Assembly: GCF_018531195.1 (NCBI RefSeq)
Contig: NZ_JAHDYS010000015.1
Coordinates: forward strand, 32,476-96,475
Length of the DNA stretch: 64,000 nt
Reading direction: 5' to 3'
Source of the DNA: Pelotalea chapellei
Lineage (GTDB): Bacteria > Desulfobacterota > Desulfuromonadia > Geobacterales > Pseudopelobacteraceae
Part shown: positions 28,100-37,507 of the stretch, one piece after another
Layout of the letters: each line of letters starts with the position of its first letter
Position numbering within the stretch: position 1 is the stretch's first letter
Made by a program: the position numbers and the translations under genes
Notes under the pieces: model-generated
What the model was told of the DNA's origin: nothing
What the model saw: the letters and a program-made list of their open reading frames with translations, nothing else
The model's database searches: none

Positions 28100-28128
28100 T
28101 TGCATTTTTCAACCGCCGAGGCTAATAT
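28100..28128 (+). promoter_or_regulatory. Promoter of serA-lgt
   Basis: TTGCAT (28100-28105), 17 bases, TAATAT (28123-28128). The serA ATG follows about 38 bases downstream. The upstream part of the gap 27958-28099 shows no recognised riboswitch or leader structure. Confidence 0.65.
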
Positions 28129-28165
28129 GTCAGGCTCTTAATCCCAATTGAACCGAGGATCAGCA

Positions 28166-29791
28166 ATGAAGATTATCGTTACAGATGAAGTTTCAGCTGA
28201 AGGTCTGGCCTTACTCACCCAGGAACCGCGTATCCAGCTGGATGTCAAACTAGGACTCAGCAAACAGCAACTGCTGGATATCATCGGCAATTACGACGCC
28301 ATTATCACCCGTAGCGGCACAAATGTAGATCGCGATTTGCTGGATGCTGGAAAAAACCTCAAAATTGTTGCCCGTGCTGGCGTCGGCATTGACAATGTTG
28401 ACGTTGATTATGCTAGTTCCAAGGGTGTAATCGTAGTCAATGCCCCTTTTGGCAACACCAACAGTGCCGCCGAACATACCATGGCTCTTCTGCTCTCGTT
28501 CTGCCGCAATGTAACAATAGCAAATGCCAGTCTGAAATCCGGAGAATGGAAACGGGCACCATTTACAGGCCAAGAACTAAAAGCTAAAGTAGCCGGAGTA
28601 ATAGGTCTGGGCAAGGTAGGAGGCAGGGTAGCTACTCGACTGAAAGCCTTTGAATGTGAAGTACTCGCATGCGATCCTTACATTTCTGTCAAACGGGCCC
28701 ATGACTTAGGCGTCAAACTTGTATCCCATGACGAGATATATAAAAACTGTGACATCATTACTGTCCATACTCCTCTCAATGATGAAACTCGCAATATGAT
28801 CGGACCGCGCGAATTCGGGCTGATGAAGACCGGAGTAGTCATCTTGAATGTGGCGCGCGGCGGTATTATAAACGAGCAGGCTCTCCTGGAGAACCTCCTG
28901 TCCGGCAAAGTGACTGGCGGTGCGGTTGATGTATGGAGCGAAGAACCTCCCAAGTCTGAGCATGTTAAGCAGCTGATTGCATGTGACCGCCTGGTGGTAA
29001 CTCCCCATTTAGGAGCTAATACTTTTGAGGCACAGGTTAACGTTGCCATTGATGTCTCCCGTGAAATCATCAACTACCTTGATGACAAGCCCATGGAAAA
29101 TGCGGTCAATATACCGCGCTTTGACCTTGCTTTAATGGATCAGATGCGTCCATTCCTGAACCTGATGAGGGTCATATGCGACTTTGGTATCCAGCTTTTG
29201 GACTCCAATCCGGAAACCCTTACTTTTTCTTATGCCGGCACCATTGCCCATTATGATTGTTCCCCCCTCACTGTCTGTGGCCTTTCGGCTCTGCTCGACC
29301 GAATGGTAGATCAGGATGTCAATATGGTTAATGCTTCACTGATCGCAGAACAGATGGGCATAGTCGTGGAAGAGACAAAATCTACTCAGGCTGGTGCTTT
29401 TTCAAATACCATTACGCTGGTTGCCGAGAGCAAGGGAACTCGTCGTTTAATCTCCGGAGCTCTTTTTGAAGGCTCTCCGCGAATCGTACGCCTACGGGAC
29501 TACAACATGGAATTTGCGCCCGAAGAACATATGCTACTGATGAATTATGCTGACCGTCCCGGCATGATTGGCAAGATCGGCTCTATCATGGGAACCCATG
29601 AAATCAACATTGCTTCGATGAATTTGGGGCGCAGCGAAAAAAAGGGAGAAGCCATGGTTATTCTCGCTCTTGACTCCGCGATACCACCCAATATTCTAGA
29701 CGAGATCAAGATTGCCACCGAAGCGACGTTCATCAAGGCACTACACATGAAAATTGACACCTGCTCCCGCAATTGCGGTTGTGGGGCCTAA
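28166..29791 (+). CDS. serA: D-3-phosphoglycerate dehydrogenase (long form with ACT domain)
   Basis: A 541-residue protein starting MKIIVTDEVSAEGLALL; GAGG lies upstream and a 6-codon longer start is rejected. Domains are the split substrate-binding domain, the Rossmann NAD domain (GVIGLGKVGGRVATRLKAF, about 145-163, and the catalytic His in VVTPHLGANT), the ASB intervening domain (about 320-445) and a C-terminal ACT domain (from 455) for serine feedback. It catalyses the first step of serine synthesis. The last residues, DTCSRNCGCGA, form an unusual cysteine-rich tail beyond the ACT fold. lgt follows after 12 bases. Confidence 0.95.
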   Translation: MKIIVTDEVSAEGLALLTQEPRIQLDVKLGLSKQQLLDIIGNYDAIITRSGTNVDRDLLDAGKNLKIVARAGVGIDNVDVDYASSKGVIVVNAPFGNTNSAAEHTMALLLSFCRNVTIANASLKSGEWKRAPFTGQELKAKVAGVIGLGKVGGRVATRLKAFECEVLACDPYISVKRAHDLGVKLVSHDEIYKNCDIITVHTPLNDETRNMIGPREFGLMKTGVVILNVARGGIINEQALLENLLSGKVTGGAVDVWSEEPPKSEHVKQLIACDRLVVTPHLGANTFEAQVNVAIDVSREIINYLDDKPMENAVNIPRFDLALMDQMRPFLNLMRVICDFGIQLLDSNPETLTFSYAGTIAHYDCSPLTVCGLSALLDRMVDQDVNMVNASLIAEQMGIVVEETKSTQAGAFSNTITLVAESKGTRRLISGALFEGSPRIVRLRDYNMEFAPEEHMLLMNYADRPGMIGKIGSIMGTHEINIASMNLGRSEKKGEAMVILALDSAIPPNILDEIKIATEATFIKALHMKIDTCSRNCGCGA

Positions 29792-29803
29792 AGGCATTAT
29801 TAG

Positions 29804-30589
29804 GTGCTGCAGTTTCCTCAAATAGATCCTGTATTTCTTCGCATTGGCCCGCTCCAGTTCCGCTGGTACGGGCTGATGTACGTCTTAAGCTTTATCTTCA
29901 CCTATTTCTTTCTACGGACTGAGTCACGCCGAAAGAAACTGCCATTGTCTACTGATGACATATCCGATCTTGTTTTTTATGGCGCCATGGGAGTCGTTCT
30001 TGGGGGCCGTCTTGGTTATATCCTCTTTTACAATTTAGGTTTTTATCTTACTCATCCTTTACGAGTTTTCGCCGTCTGGGAAGGCGGTATGTCGTTCCAC
30101 GGAGGAATGCTTGGTGTTTGTGCTGCTATCTTTCTCTATGCGCGAAGGAAAAAACTATCATTTTTCTCGGTTATGGACATGGTGGCCCAGTGTGCTCCTG
30201 TAGGACTCGGACTCGGAAGGATCGGCAACTTCATCAATGCTGAGTTGTATGGCCGACAAACTGATGTCCCGTGGGGCATTGTTTTTCCAGGTACTGGCGG
30301 TGTTGCACGACATCCCTCACAACTCTACGAAGCTTTTCTGGAAGGAATCGCTCTTTTTGTTATCGTTCGGCTTGCAGCACGCAAATCAAATGTAGACGGC
30401 ATCGCAAGCTGGAGTCTCATTGCAGGTTATGGTTTGTTCCGCTTCATCGTTGAGTTTTTCAGAGAACCTGACGCCCAGCTAGGTATGGTGGTTGGAATAT
30501 TCTCCATGGGCCAGCTTCTTAGTTTACCAATGTTCCTTCTGGGCAGTATCATGGTATATATTTTCTATAAACGGCATGTAATGCACTAA
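29804..30589 (+). CDS. lgt: Prolipoprotein diacylglyceryl transferase
   Basis: A 261-residue inner-membrane protein with seven TM helices. Signature segments are FYGAMGVVLGGRLGYILFYN, SFHGGMLG (about 102-109) and the Lgt signature GLGRIGNFINAELYGR (133-148). It moves diacylglyceryl from phosphatidylglycerol to the lipobox Cys of preprolipoproteins, the first lipoprotein maturation step. The start codon is GTG with AAAGG upstream; 12 bases separate it from serA. The partner enzyme lnt is in this window at 58804. Confidence 0.95.
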   Translation: MLQFPQIDPVFLRIGPLQFRWYGLMYVLSFIFTYFFLRTESRRKKLPLSTDDISDLVFYGAMGVVLGGRLGYILFYNLGFYLTHPLRVFAVWEGGMSFHGGMLGVCAAIFLYARRKKLSFFSVMDMVAQCAPVGLGLGRIGNFINAELYGRQTDVPWGIVFPGTGGVARHPSQLYEAFLEGIALFVIVRLAARKSNVDGIASWSLIAGYGLFRFIVEFFREPDAQLGMVVGIFSMGQLLSLPMFLLGSIMVYIFYKRHVMH

Positions 30590-30622
30590 GACCAGTTACC
30601 CCAAACACAGGAGGTTTACCCA

Positions 30623-31144
30623 ATGATCAGTTCAAAGATGTCAGAAGAGCTCAACACTCACATGAATCTGGAGCTATACTCCGCTCACCTCTATCTCTCC
30701 ATGTCTTCATGCGCCAACACATTGGGTTTAAAGGGAGCCGCCAACTGGTTTCTTGTGCAATATCGCGAAGAGATGACCCATTTTTTCAGGTTCTACACAT
30801 ACCTTGTTGATCAGGGAGAAAACATCGCCCTCCTCTCCAGCAAGGCTGTACCTAATAAATACAAATCATTACTGGATATGCTTGAACAAACCCTCAAACA
30901 TGAGCAGCTTATCACACGATGCATAAACGACTTGAGTGAACTGGCAGTCAAAGAGAAAGATCATGCCACCCAAATTTTTCTGCAATGGTTCGTAACGGAA
31001 CAAATCGAGGAAGAGAATAACGATCGCGACCTGATCGCCAAGCTTAAATTGGTGGGTGATAATGGACACGGCATTTTGATGATAGACGCTGAAATGGGAC
31101 AACGCATCTTCACACCATCGCCAGGCACACAGGTTATGATTTAA
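30623..31144 (+). CDS. Non-haem ferritin
   Basis: A 173-residue four-helix ferritin of the FtnA type. Ferroxidase-centre residues are visible in NLELYSAHLYLSM (E17 region), YREEMTHFFRFY (EExxH), KHEQLIT and FVTEQIEEEN. The family forms a 24-mer shell that oxidises Fe(II) and stores iron in the cytoplasm. AGGAGG lies before the ATG. The gene ends one base before the DUF1450-like gene, so the two are co-transcribed. No Fur-like box was recognised in the 33-base gap after lgt. Confidence 0.92.
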   Translation: MISSKMSEELNTHMNLELYSAHLYLSMSSCANTLGLKGAANWFLVQYREEMTHFFRFYTYLVDQGENIALLSSKAVPNKYKSLLDMLEQTLKHEQLITRCINDLSELAVKEKDHATQIFLQWFVTEQIEEENNDRDLIAKLKLVGDNGHGILMIDAEMGQRIFTPSPGTQVMI

Positions 31145-31145
31145 A

Positions 31146-31364
31146 ATGAAAATCCGGTTTTGCGAACATACCAAAGGTAAGGGCAAAGTTTACCGGCGGC
31201 TGAAGGAAGAGTTCCCGGAACTAAACATAAAGGTTAAAGAATGCATCAAACAATGCAGTCTGTGCCGTGAAACACCCATGGCTACAGTCGACAAGGTAAA
31301 GATTGTTGGTCGAGACAGCGATGATCTTTACGAAAAAATTATTAAAGCCATAAATAAATGCTGA
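31146..31364 (+). CDS. Small DUF1450-like protein with CxxxCxxC motif
   Basis: A 72-residue protein. The N-terminal MKIRFCEH and central KECIKQCSLCRETPMATVDK resemble DUF1450 (YuzB-like) proteins, which look like thioredoxin-fold ferredoxins. Four Cys are grouped as C6 and C33-x3-C37-x2-C40, with another at the C-terminus (INKC). It starts one base after the ferritin stop. An iron-related electron-transfer role is inferred from this coupling; the function of the family is not established. Confidence 0.75.
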   Translation: MKIRFCEHTKGKGKVYRRLKEEFPELNIKVKECIKQCSLCRETPMATVDKVKIVGRDSDDLYEKIIKAINKC

Positions 31365-31400
31365 TCGCGCTATAATTATCAAACAAGCAATGCAGAATAA

Positions 31401-31434
31401 AAAAGGGCAACTCGTTTTTCAGAGTTGCCCTTTT
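31401..31434. terminator. Bidirectional terminator between ferritin-DUF1450 and tRNA-Leu
   Basis: AAAAGGGCAACTC (31401-31413) pairs with GAGTTGCCCTTTT (31422-31434), a perfect 13-bp stem with an 8-base loop. A and T runs on both sides let it stop transcripts from either direction. Confidence 0.92.
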
Positions 31435-31437
31435 TAT

Positions 31438-31524
31438 TGGTGCGGTGGAATGGATTTGAACCATCACGAGGTTGCCCCCGCCAGCCCCTCAAGCTGGTGC
31501 GTCTACCAATTCCGCCACCACCGC
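31438..31524 (-). tRNA. tRNA-Leu (GAG)
   Basis: An 87-base type II tRNA on the minus strand with encoded CCA (plus-strand tgg at 31438-31440). The acceptor stem is GCGGTGG/CCACCGC. The anticodon stem CCAGC/GCTGG encloses TTGAGGG with anticodon GAG. The long variable arm is GGGGGCAACCTC-like, and the T loop is GTTCAAATC. Confidence 0.96.
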
Positions 31525-31586
31525 AAATCTTTATTTTATTTTCATCCGACTACAAGTTCTTAAGCATCCCGCAAATTGAGCTTTTT

Positions 31587-31616
31587 TCTATACCACACAA
31601 AACATTCGAAGTTCAA
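31587..31616 (-). promoter_or_regulatory. Promoter of tRNA-Leu
   Basis: On the minus strand TTGAAC (31616-31611), an 18-base spacer and TATAGA (31592-31587). The tRNA 5' end is about 60 bases downstream. It lies just after the secG stop, so the tRNA can be made without the glycolytic operon. Confidence 0.6.
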
Positions 31617-31624
31617 GTAAAAAA

Positions 31625-31996
31625 TTACTTTAAGGGAGCCACTGGGGCAGCAGAACCAGTTGGTGCATTAGCGGGTTGAGCAGGCACCGCAGCTGGCTGC
31701 GGCATCTGAGGTGTTTTGCCAGCTGCAGCTGGCTTATTTTGACCAGACATGATTGAAGATGTAGAAGGCTGCCCGGAAACGTATGCCAAAGTAAGCGAGG
31801 TCAGCATGAAAATAACAGCTGCGCCTGTTGTCATCTTACTAAGGAATGTAGTGCCCCCCCCAGCGCCAAAAACTGACTGGCTACCACTGCTGCCAAATGA
31901 TGCGCCCATTTCCGCACCCTTGCCAGACTGCAGCAACACTACAGCTACAAGAAAAAGACTTACTAGAACATGTAGAATCGTTAGAATAATTATCAT
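31625..31996 (-). CDS. secG: Preprotein translocase subunit SecG
   Basis: A 123-residue protein with two TM helices (about 1-22 and 53-73), separated by the conserved GKGAEMGASFGSSGSQSVFG-type loop. A Pro/Ala/Gln-rich C-terminal tail (82-123) is common in this group. SecG stabilises SecYE and aids SecA-driven export. It is the last protein gene of the gap-pgk-tpiA-secG run; a tpiA-secG neighbourhood is widely conserved. Confidence 0.93.
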   Translation of the reverse strand: MIIILTILHVLVSLFLVAVVLLQSGKGAEMGASFGSSGSQSVFGAGGGTTFLSKMTTGAAVIFMLTSLTLAYVSGQPSTSSIMSGQNKPAAAGKTPQMPQPAAVPAQPANAPTGSAAPVAPLK

Positions 31997-32076
31997 TCAG
32001 CATCCCCTACCACAGTAATCAGAAGCGATTTTTGTACCACATAGGCAGCGAGAATGTAAAGCCTTATTCCTCACTT

Positions 32077-32832
32077 CTAGGCCCCGAAGTTGACAATGCC
32101 TGCAAAAGAGTCGGCCTTAAGACTGGCCCCTCCTACAAGAGCACCATCAATGTCGGGCTGTTCCATAAGTTTTTTTATATTCTCCGGCTTGACACTGCCC
32201 CCATAGAGTATTCGCAAAGCTTCGGCGGAATCGCCACCGATAAGTTGCCTAATAAAACCACGAATAAAAACATGAACCTCTTGAGCCTGGTCATCTGTGG
32301 CTGTTTTGCCTGTACCTATAGCCCATACCGGTTCATAGGCAACGATAATGCGAACAAAATCACCAGCATTTAATCCCAGAAGTCCATCTCTAAGCTGTTT
32401 TTCAATGACATCAAAAGTAGCATCAGCCTCTCGTTCTGCAAGAGTTTCACCGACACACATGATTGCCGTAAGCCCAGCCGCTACAGTAGCCTTTACCTTG
32501 CGATTAACCGTGTCATCAGTTTCCCCGAAAAATTGTCGGCGCTCTGAGTGCCCTATGATAATATGACTGCATCCAACATCCGCAAGTAATTTAGGACTTA
32601 CTTCGCCAGTAAAAGCGCCTTCTGCTTCCCAGTAACAATCCTGGGCTGACATCATTATTTTGGACCCGGCTACTGTTTCAGACACACGACTTAAGGCTGT
32701 AAAAACTGGCGCTACAACTATTTCCACACCAGTAGTATGCTCCACCAACGGTTTAAGTTCATTCACTAGTGATATGGCCTCAGCAACCGTCTTAAACAAC
32801 TTCCAATTTCCTGCTATTACAGGTGTACGCAT
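32077..32832 (-). CDS. tpiA: Triosephosphate isomerase
   Basis: A 251-residue TIM barrel. It has the substrate Lys in GNWKLFK (about 9-15), the catalytic His in IIIGHSERR (about 93-101), the catalytic Glu in VAYEPVWAIGTGK (about 164-176) and the phosphate-binding LYGGSVKPEN. It interconverts dihydroxyacetone phosphate and glyceraldehyde-3-phosphate. It starts 8 bases after the pgk stop with GAGGGGG upstream, so it is clearly in the same operon. Confidence 0.97.
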   Translation of the reverse strand: MRTPVIAGNWKLFKTVAEAISLVNELKPLVEHTTGVEIVVAPVFTALSRVSETVAGSKIMMSAQDCYWEAEGAFTGEVSPKLLADVGCSHIIIGHSERRQFFGETDDTVNRKVKATVAAGLTAIMCVGETLAEREADATFDVIEKQLRDGLLGLNAGDFVRIIVAYEPVWAIGTGKTATDDQAQEVHVFIRGFIRQLIGGDSAEALRILYGGSVKPENIKKLMEQPDIDGALVGGASLKADSFAGIVNFGA

Positions 32833-32840
32833 ACCCCCTC

Positions 32841-34040
32841 CTATTTCTTAGCTTTAATATCAAGCACCTTAACACCAGGCAAGATTTTCCCTTCCAGCAA
32901 CTCAAGAAAGGCACCGCCACCGGTTGAGATATAGCTTACTTTAGTATCAACCCCAGCTTTTCGTACAGCCGAATCAGTGTCACCTCCACCGATAATGGTT
33001 GTAGCAAAGGCACTCCCAACAGCTTCAGCCACAGCAAATGTGCCACGGGCAAAGGCATCCATTTCAAAGACCCCCATTGGTCCGTTCCAGATTACAGTTT
33101 TTGCATCGCGTAATGTTTCAGCAAAAAGAGTGGCAGAGGCCGGCCCTATATCAAGAGCCATCCAACCTTCTGGGATCTCCTGCACAGTTGTTATAAAATT
33201 TGTTGCTGTTGCCTCAAAAGCATTAGCAACAACGCAATCCACAGGCAGATAAAACATGACACCTTTCTTCTTGGCCTTATCCATAATCTTTTTTGCTGTA
33301 GGGATCAGCTCATCCTCTACCAATGATTTACCAACCGAATACCCCATTGCCTTAAGGAAGGTAAAGGCCATACCACCACCTATGACGACTTTGTCCACCT
33401 TATTGACTAGAGTCTCCAACACCTCAAGCTTCCCAGAAACTTTGGCACCGCCAAGAATGGCAACAAGAGGGCGTACCGGATTTTGCATGGCCTTATCAAA
33501 AAAGGTCATTTCGTTCCTCATCAGAAAACCAGCGGCAATAATCGGAATCACTTTGGTGATTGCTTCTACAGATGCGTGTGCACGATGAGAAACCGCAAAA
33601 GCATCATTCACATAGATTTCACAGCCATTAGCAAGCTGTTCAGCGAACTCTGCATCATTCTTTTCTTCTCCGGGATAAAAACGAACATTTTCGAGCATCA
33701 CCACTTCGCCGGATTTCATTGAATCAATCAGCTTTGTCACTTCAGGACCAAAACAATCCGGTGCAAGTTTAACCTTAAGGCCAAGCAGCTCAGAGAGCCT
33801 TTTAACGGCCGGCGCCATGGAGTATTTAGCCTTTTTTTCTCCTTTGGGCCTACCTAAATGGGAAGCGAGGATTACTTTTGCTCCCTGCTCCACCACATAC
33901 CTGATTGTAGGCACAGCGGCGGCAATGCGAGTATCTTCCGTGATATTGCCCTTTTCATCCTGCGGTACATTAAAGTCCACGCGAATAAAGACCCTCTTAT
34001 TTTTAAAATCCTTTATTTGATCTATATAGCGAATTGGCAT
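32841..34040 (-). CDS. pgk: Phosphoglycerate kinase
   Basis: A 399-residue protein starting [26 protein letters not shown] in part. An AGGGGG site lies inside the alternative 5-codon extension, so the inner ATG at 34040 is used. N-domain signatures RVDFNVP and SHLGRPKG and the nucleotide site [13 protein letters not shown] are present. It makes ATP from 1,3-bisphosphoglycerate. Between it and the gap gene lies a strong terminator-like hairpin, so pgk may depend on read-through or be set at a lower level than gap. Confidence 0.96.
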   Translation of the reverse strand: MPIRYIDQIKDFKNKRVFIRVDFNVPQDEKGNITEDTRIAAAVPTIRYVVEQGAKVILASHLGRPKGEKKAKYSMAPAVKRLSELLGLKVKLAPDCFGPEVTKLIDSMKSGEVVMLENVRFYPGEEKNDAEFAEQLANGCEIYVNDAFAVSHRAHASVEAITKVIPIIAAGFLMRNEMTFFDKAMQNPVRPLVAILGGAKVSGKLEVLETLVNKVDKVVIGGGMAFTFLKAMGYSVGKSLVEDELIPTAKKIMDKAKKKGVMFYLPVDCVVANAFEATATNFITTVQEIPEGWMALDIGPASATLFAETLRDAKTVIWNGPMGVFEMDAFARGTFAVAEAVGSAFATTIIGGGDTDSAVRKAGVDTKVSYISTGGGAFLELLEGKILPGVKVLDIKAKK

Positions 34041-34077
34041 GATATCCCCCTTCATACATGGTTTAATATTGCAGACA

Positions 34078-34106
34078 AAAAAAGAGGGGGAAGCAACTTC
34101 CCCCTC
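34078..34106 (-). terminator. Intra-operon terminator/attenuating hairpin between gap and pgk
   Basis: GAGGGGGAAG (34084-34093) pairs with CTTCCCCCTC (34097-34106) around CAA. In the direction of transcription (minus) the stem is followed by seven T (34083-34077). It sits 17 bases after the gap stop and 37 bases before the pgk start. Confidence 0.88.
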
Positions 34107-34122
34107 AGAAAGGACACATTAT

Positions 34123-35127
34123 TTACTGTTTAGAAGCTATTAGTTTAAAAAGATCAACAACCCTGTTGGAGAAACCCGCTTCATTGTCGTACCACGATAT
34201 GACTTTAACCATATTATCGCCGATAACTTTTGTACACGAGGCATCAACAATTGAAGAAAGAGCATTACCATTAAAGTCAACAGAGACAAGTGGCTCTTCA
34301 CTGAAGCCAAGAATACCCTTTAAAGGTCCGACGGAAGCAGCTTTAAGTGCTTCGTTAACACTAGCTGTATCAGCTTTTTTAGAAACTGTTGCCACAAGGT
34401 CGATTACAGAGACATTTGGCGTCGGCACACGAATGGCCATACCATCCAGTTTGCCTTTCAATTCAGGTAATACAAGTGATACAGCCTTAGCCGCACCGGT
34501 TGTTGTCGGTATCATTGACAATGCTGCAGCACGAGCACGTCGCAAGTCTTTGTGGGGTAGATCGAGGATATTCTGATCGTTGGTATAGGAATGTACCGTA
34601 GTTACCAGTCCCTTCTCGATACCAAAGGCTTCATGCAGCACTTTTGCAACTGGTGCCAGACAGTTAGTAGTGCAAGAAGCATTTGAAATAATGACGTGTT
34701 TTTGAGGATCATATAAATGATCGTTTACCCCCATTACAATAGTTATATCTTCATTGGTGGCCGGTGCAGAAACCACCACTTTTTTGGCCCCTGCCTGAAT
34801 GTGCATCTCAGCCTTTTCCTTGGCTGTAAACAAACCGGTAGCCTCAAGCACGACGTCGATTTCATCTGATTTCCAGGGAAGTTCAGCAGGATTTTTAACA
34901 GCGTAAATTTTAATTGCTACACCATTAATTATCAGACTATCAGATGTATGTTCAACAGTACCGGGGAAAATACCATGAACTGAATCGTACTTAAAAAGAT
35001 GCGCAAGGGTAGCTGCATCTGTAAGATCATTGATTGCAATAAATTTGATATTCTTGTCCTGACTTGCCGCCCTAAGGACCATTCTGCCTATTCTGCCAAA
35101 ACCGTTGATTGCTACACGTAATGCCAT
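34123..35127 (-). CDS. gap: Glyceraldehyde-3-phosphate dehydrogenase, type I
   Basis: A 334-residue protein starting [22 protein letters not shown] lies 6 bases upstream, and a 19-codon longer start is rejected. It has an NAD-binding N-domain, the catalytic Cys in [12 protein letters not shown] (about C150) and the conserved [17 protein letters not shown] C-terminal helix. It oxidises glyceraldehyde-3-phosphate to 1,3-bisphosphoglycerate. It is the first gene of the glycolytic run, under its own promoter at 35184-35211. Confidence 0.96.
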   Translation of the reverse strand: MALRVAINGFGRIGRMVLRAASQDKNIKFIAINDLTDAATLAHLFKYDSVHGIFPGTVEHTSDSLIINGVAIKIYAVKNPAELPWKSDEIDVVLEATGLFTAKEKAEMHIQAGAKKVVVSAPATNEDITIVMGVNDHLYDPQKHVIISNASCTTNCLAPVAKVLHEAFGIEKGLVTTVHSYTNDQNILDLPHKDLRRARAAALSMIPTTTGAAKAVSLVLPELKGKLDGMAIRVPTPNVSVIDLVATVSKKADTASVNEALKAASVGPLKGILGFSEEPLVSVDFNGNALSSIVDASCTKVIGDNMVKVISWYDNEAGFSNRVVDLFKLIASKQ

Positions 35128-35183
35128 GAACTGCCTCCTAAAGTGATATGGTATTCTGCTCCTGCACGTAGGAAATCTGATCA

Positions 35184-35211
35184 ATCATAAATCATAAAAA
35201 CGAATCGTCAA
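35184..35211 (-). promoter_or_regulatory. Promoter of the gap operon
   Basis: On the minus strand TTGACG (35211-35206), a 16-base spacer and TATGAT (35189-35184), giving a leader of about 50 bases before the gap ATG. Confidence 0.65.
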
Positions 35212-35263
35212 TAATAAATTTTTATTAAACCAAAAGTACAAGTCAAACACCATGAAAAAACCA

Positions 35264-35291
35264 TTCACCTTTAAAACATTCATGCTATAGT
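35264..35291 (+). promoter_or_regulatory. Promoter of the sensor kinase gene
   Basis: TTCACC (35264-35269), 16 bases, TATAGT (35286-35291). The -10 is strong and the -35 weak, suggesting help from an activator. The kinase ATG is 54 bases downstream. Confidence 0.5.
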
Positions 35292-35344
35292 TGCGATTCC
35301 TTTTAAACCTATCATTCAGCTTCCCCCGTGAGTTTTAATAAATA

Positions 35345-37459
35345 ATGAAACAAACACTGGAAAAACGTATAATTCTTTTTTCACTTGTAATTCTCACTCT
35401 GACGATCTTGCTGAACACAGGCATGGACATCATTGTTTTTAGACGGGACTTTGCACAAGAAATGCTTTTGAGATCTCAGAGTCTCGGGATTGCTTTAAAA
35501 GGAACCATTGAAAAAGTATTGGCACTGGGTCTCGATATCAGAGATATGAGCGGCCTATCCGAAAAATGTCGTGAATTAGCTCAGTCAGATCCCGAAGTTG
35601 AGTATTGCGTTATAACAAATACCGATGGAAAACCTTTATTCTCCAATGATCCTTTTTTCTCATCTACAAGTTTCTCTCAGTCCCTATTCGTTCCCTCAAA
35701 AGATGAACCAGACAGGAAACAATTATCCAGAGAAATTCAGACTTCAAAAGGAATCTACCACAACACCTCGATACCAATAAGATCTTTCGATACAAAAGCT
35801 GTTGCCTACATAAACATAGGTTTCCCCCAATCCGAAATTGACAAAAAAGTAAGTACTATTATCGTGCGCTCTTTTATCGTTCTGTGCGTATCTTTTATGG
35901 CATCTTTTGGACTGGTTGTCTTTTTTGTCAAACGCAGCATTGTTTCTCCCATTTCCACACTTCTTGATGGATTGACCAAGATATCTCAAGGAGATTTCAA
36001 TATACGCATACCTGATTTTCCAATGCATGAGCTAAATGAACTGGGCGTCAATATAAACTACATGTCTAATGCATTAGAGCATAGGGATAATGAATTACGT
36101 AAAAACTATGAGGAACTTGAAACCACTCATACTCAACTGCACGAATCATACATTAGACTCGAACACCTCAGCTTAGATTTGGAAAAATCCGAAGAACTGT
36201 ACAAAAGGATGCTTGAAGATGCTGGAGACGCTATTTTTGTTCTTGATGGAAATAGAACTGTCATTATTGCAAATAAAATGGCGGAAGATTTTTTAGGTTA
36301 CCCTGCATCACAAATAGTTGGGCAACATATATCAAGTTTACTACTTTTATTGAAGGCAGGCAACATCCTTCAGCTACTAAAAACTTTTCAGACCTCAGTA
36401 AGTGGCACTTATATTATAGATGAAATTACTATTACTAATGGAAATGGCCGGTCACTTATAGGCAAAATACACGCCAGCAGTATTACATCTGGCGAAACAA
36501 ATTTATTACAAGTTATAATCCGTGATATTACAAAAGAACGTGAAACTCTTCTTAATCTTGAACAAAGTACTGCAGGACTTTCGAGACTTAATAAAATGAA
36601 AGACTCTTTTCTTGGTCTCGCGTCTCACGAAATTAAAACTCCTTTGACCGTAATCATGGGTTATGCCGAGTTACTGCTAACCGACATGAAAGGCCAACTT
36701 AACGAAACCACAGTCGAAATGGTACAAAATATCGCCTCAGCCGCGACGAGACTAGACAATATAGTCAAAGATATGATCGATGTTTCCATGATAGATCAAA
36801 AACAACTCGAACTAAAACTTGAAGCAATAGACATCAACTCAGTTATCGAAGCATCTCTCAGAGAGATGCGTTTTTTCTTTGCTCTAAGAAAGCAAAAAGT
36901 ACAAACCCAACTGTATCCAACAATTCCTGCAATCAAAGGGGATCCAATCAGGCTCATGCAACTGATGTCCAATGTCATTGGAAACGCTATCAAATTTACC
37001 CCTGACGGTGGCACAATAACCATAACAACAGCAGTTATTCAAAACACAAGACCCCCCCAAACTTCGATTGATTCAGTCTGGTCTTACAATGAATGCAAAA
37101 AAAGTGACTGCTATGTTGAAATAATAATACACGACAATGGGATCGGAATTGATCCTGAGGATCAGACCCGGATCTTCGAGAAATTCTACGAAGCAGGCAA
37201 TATTGAGGAACACAGCTCGGGAAAAGTGGCCTTTAAATCACGCGGTGCGGGCTTGGGACTCTCAATTGCAAAAGGTGTGGTTGAAATGCACGGCGGTGAA
37301 ATTTGGGTTGTATCGCCAGGTTACAACCCTGAAAAGTTTCCAGGATCGTCTTTCTATATAAGGTTTCCGATACAATCCATTGCCGAAGAAAACGTCACTT
37401 CATCTGCCAACCCTTCTTTTTATACAGAATTAAATTTAAATAAAAATAACCATAATTAA
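35345..37459 (+). CDS. Membrane sensor histidine kinase with PAS domain
   Basis: A 704-residue protein: TM helix (about 8-30), extracytoplasmic sensor domain (31-170), second TM (172-195), HAMP (196-250), a coiled coil (245-285) and PAS (about 288-400, DAGDAIFVLDGNRTVIIANKMAEDFLGYP in pieces). HisKA follows with H428 (LASHEIKTPLTVIMGY), then HATPase with DNGIGIDPED and GAGLGLSIAKG. There is no receiver and no response regulator gene adjacent. It precedes the polysaccharide export operon by 48 bases on the same strand, so a control link to exopolysaccharide is possible but only inferred. The gene is visibly richer in A+T than the housekeeping genes downstream. Confidence 0.9.
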   Translation: MKQTLEKRIILFSLVILTLTILLNTGMDIIVFRRDFAQEMLLRSQSLGIALKGTIEKVLALGLDIRDMSGLSEKCRELAQSDPEVEYCVITNTDGKPLFSNDPFFSSTSFSQSLFVPSKDEPDRKQLSREIQTSKGIYHNTSIPIRSFDTKAVAYINIGFPQSEIDKKVSTIIVRSFIVLCVSFMASFGLVVFFVKRSIVSPISTLLDGLTKISQGDFNIRIPDFPMHELNELGVNINYMSNALEHRDNELRKNYEELETTHTQLHESYIRLEHLSLDLEKSEELYKRMLEDAGDAIFVLDGNRTVIIANKMAEDFLGYPASQIVGQHISSLLLLLKAGNILQLLKTFQTSVSGTYIIDEITITNGNGRSLIGKIHASSITSGETNLLQVIIRDITKERETLLNLEQSTAGLSRLNKMKDSFLGLASHEIKTPLTVIMGYAELLLTDMKGQLNETTVEMVQNIASAATRLDNIVKDMIDVSMIDQKQLELKLEAIDINSVIEASLREMRFFFALRKQKVQTQLYPTIPAIKGDPIRLMQLMSNVIGNAIKFTPDGGTITITTAVIQNTRPPQTSIDSVWSYNECKKSDCYVEIIIHDNGIGIDPEDQTRIFEKFYEAGNIEEHSSGKVAFKSRGAGLGLSIAKGVVEMHGGEIWVVSPGYNPEKFPGSSFYIRFPIQSIAEENVTSSANPSFYTELNLNKNNHN

Positions 37460-37507
37460 TATCAATAATACTGTCGATTTATATTTAATTTTCCATGGAG
37501 TGCAAAA

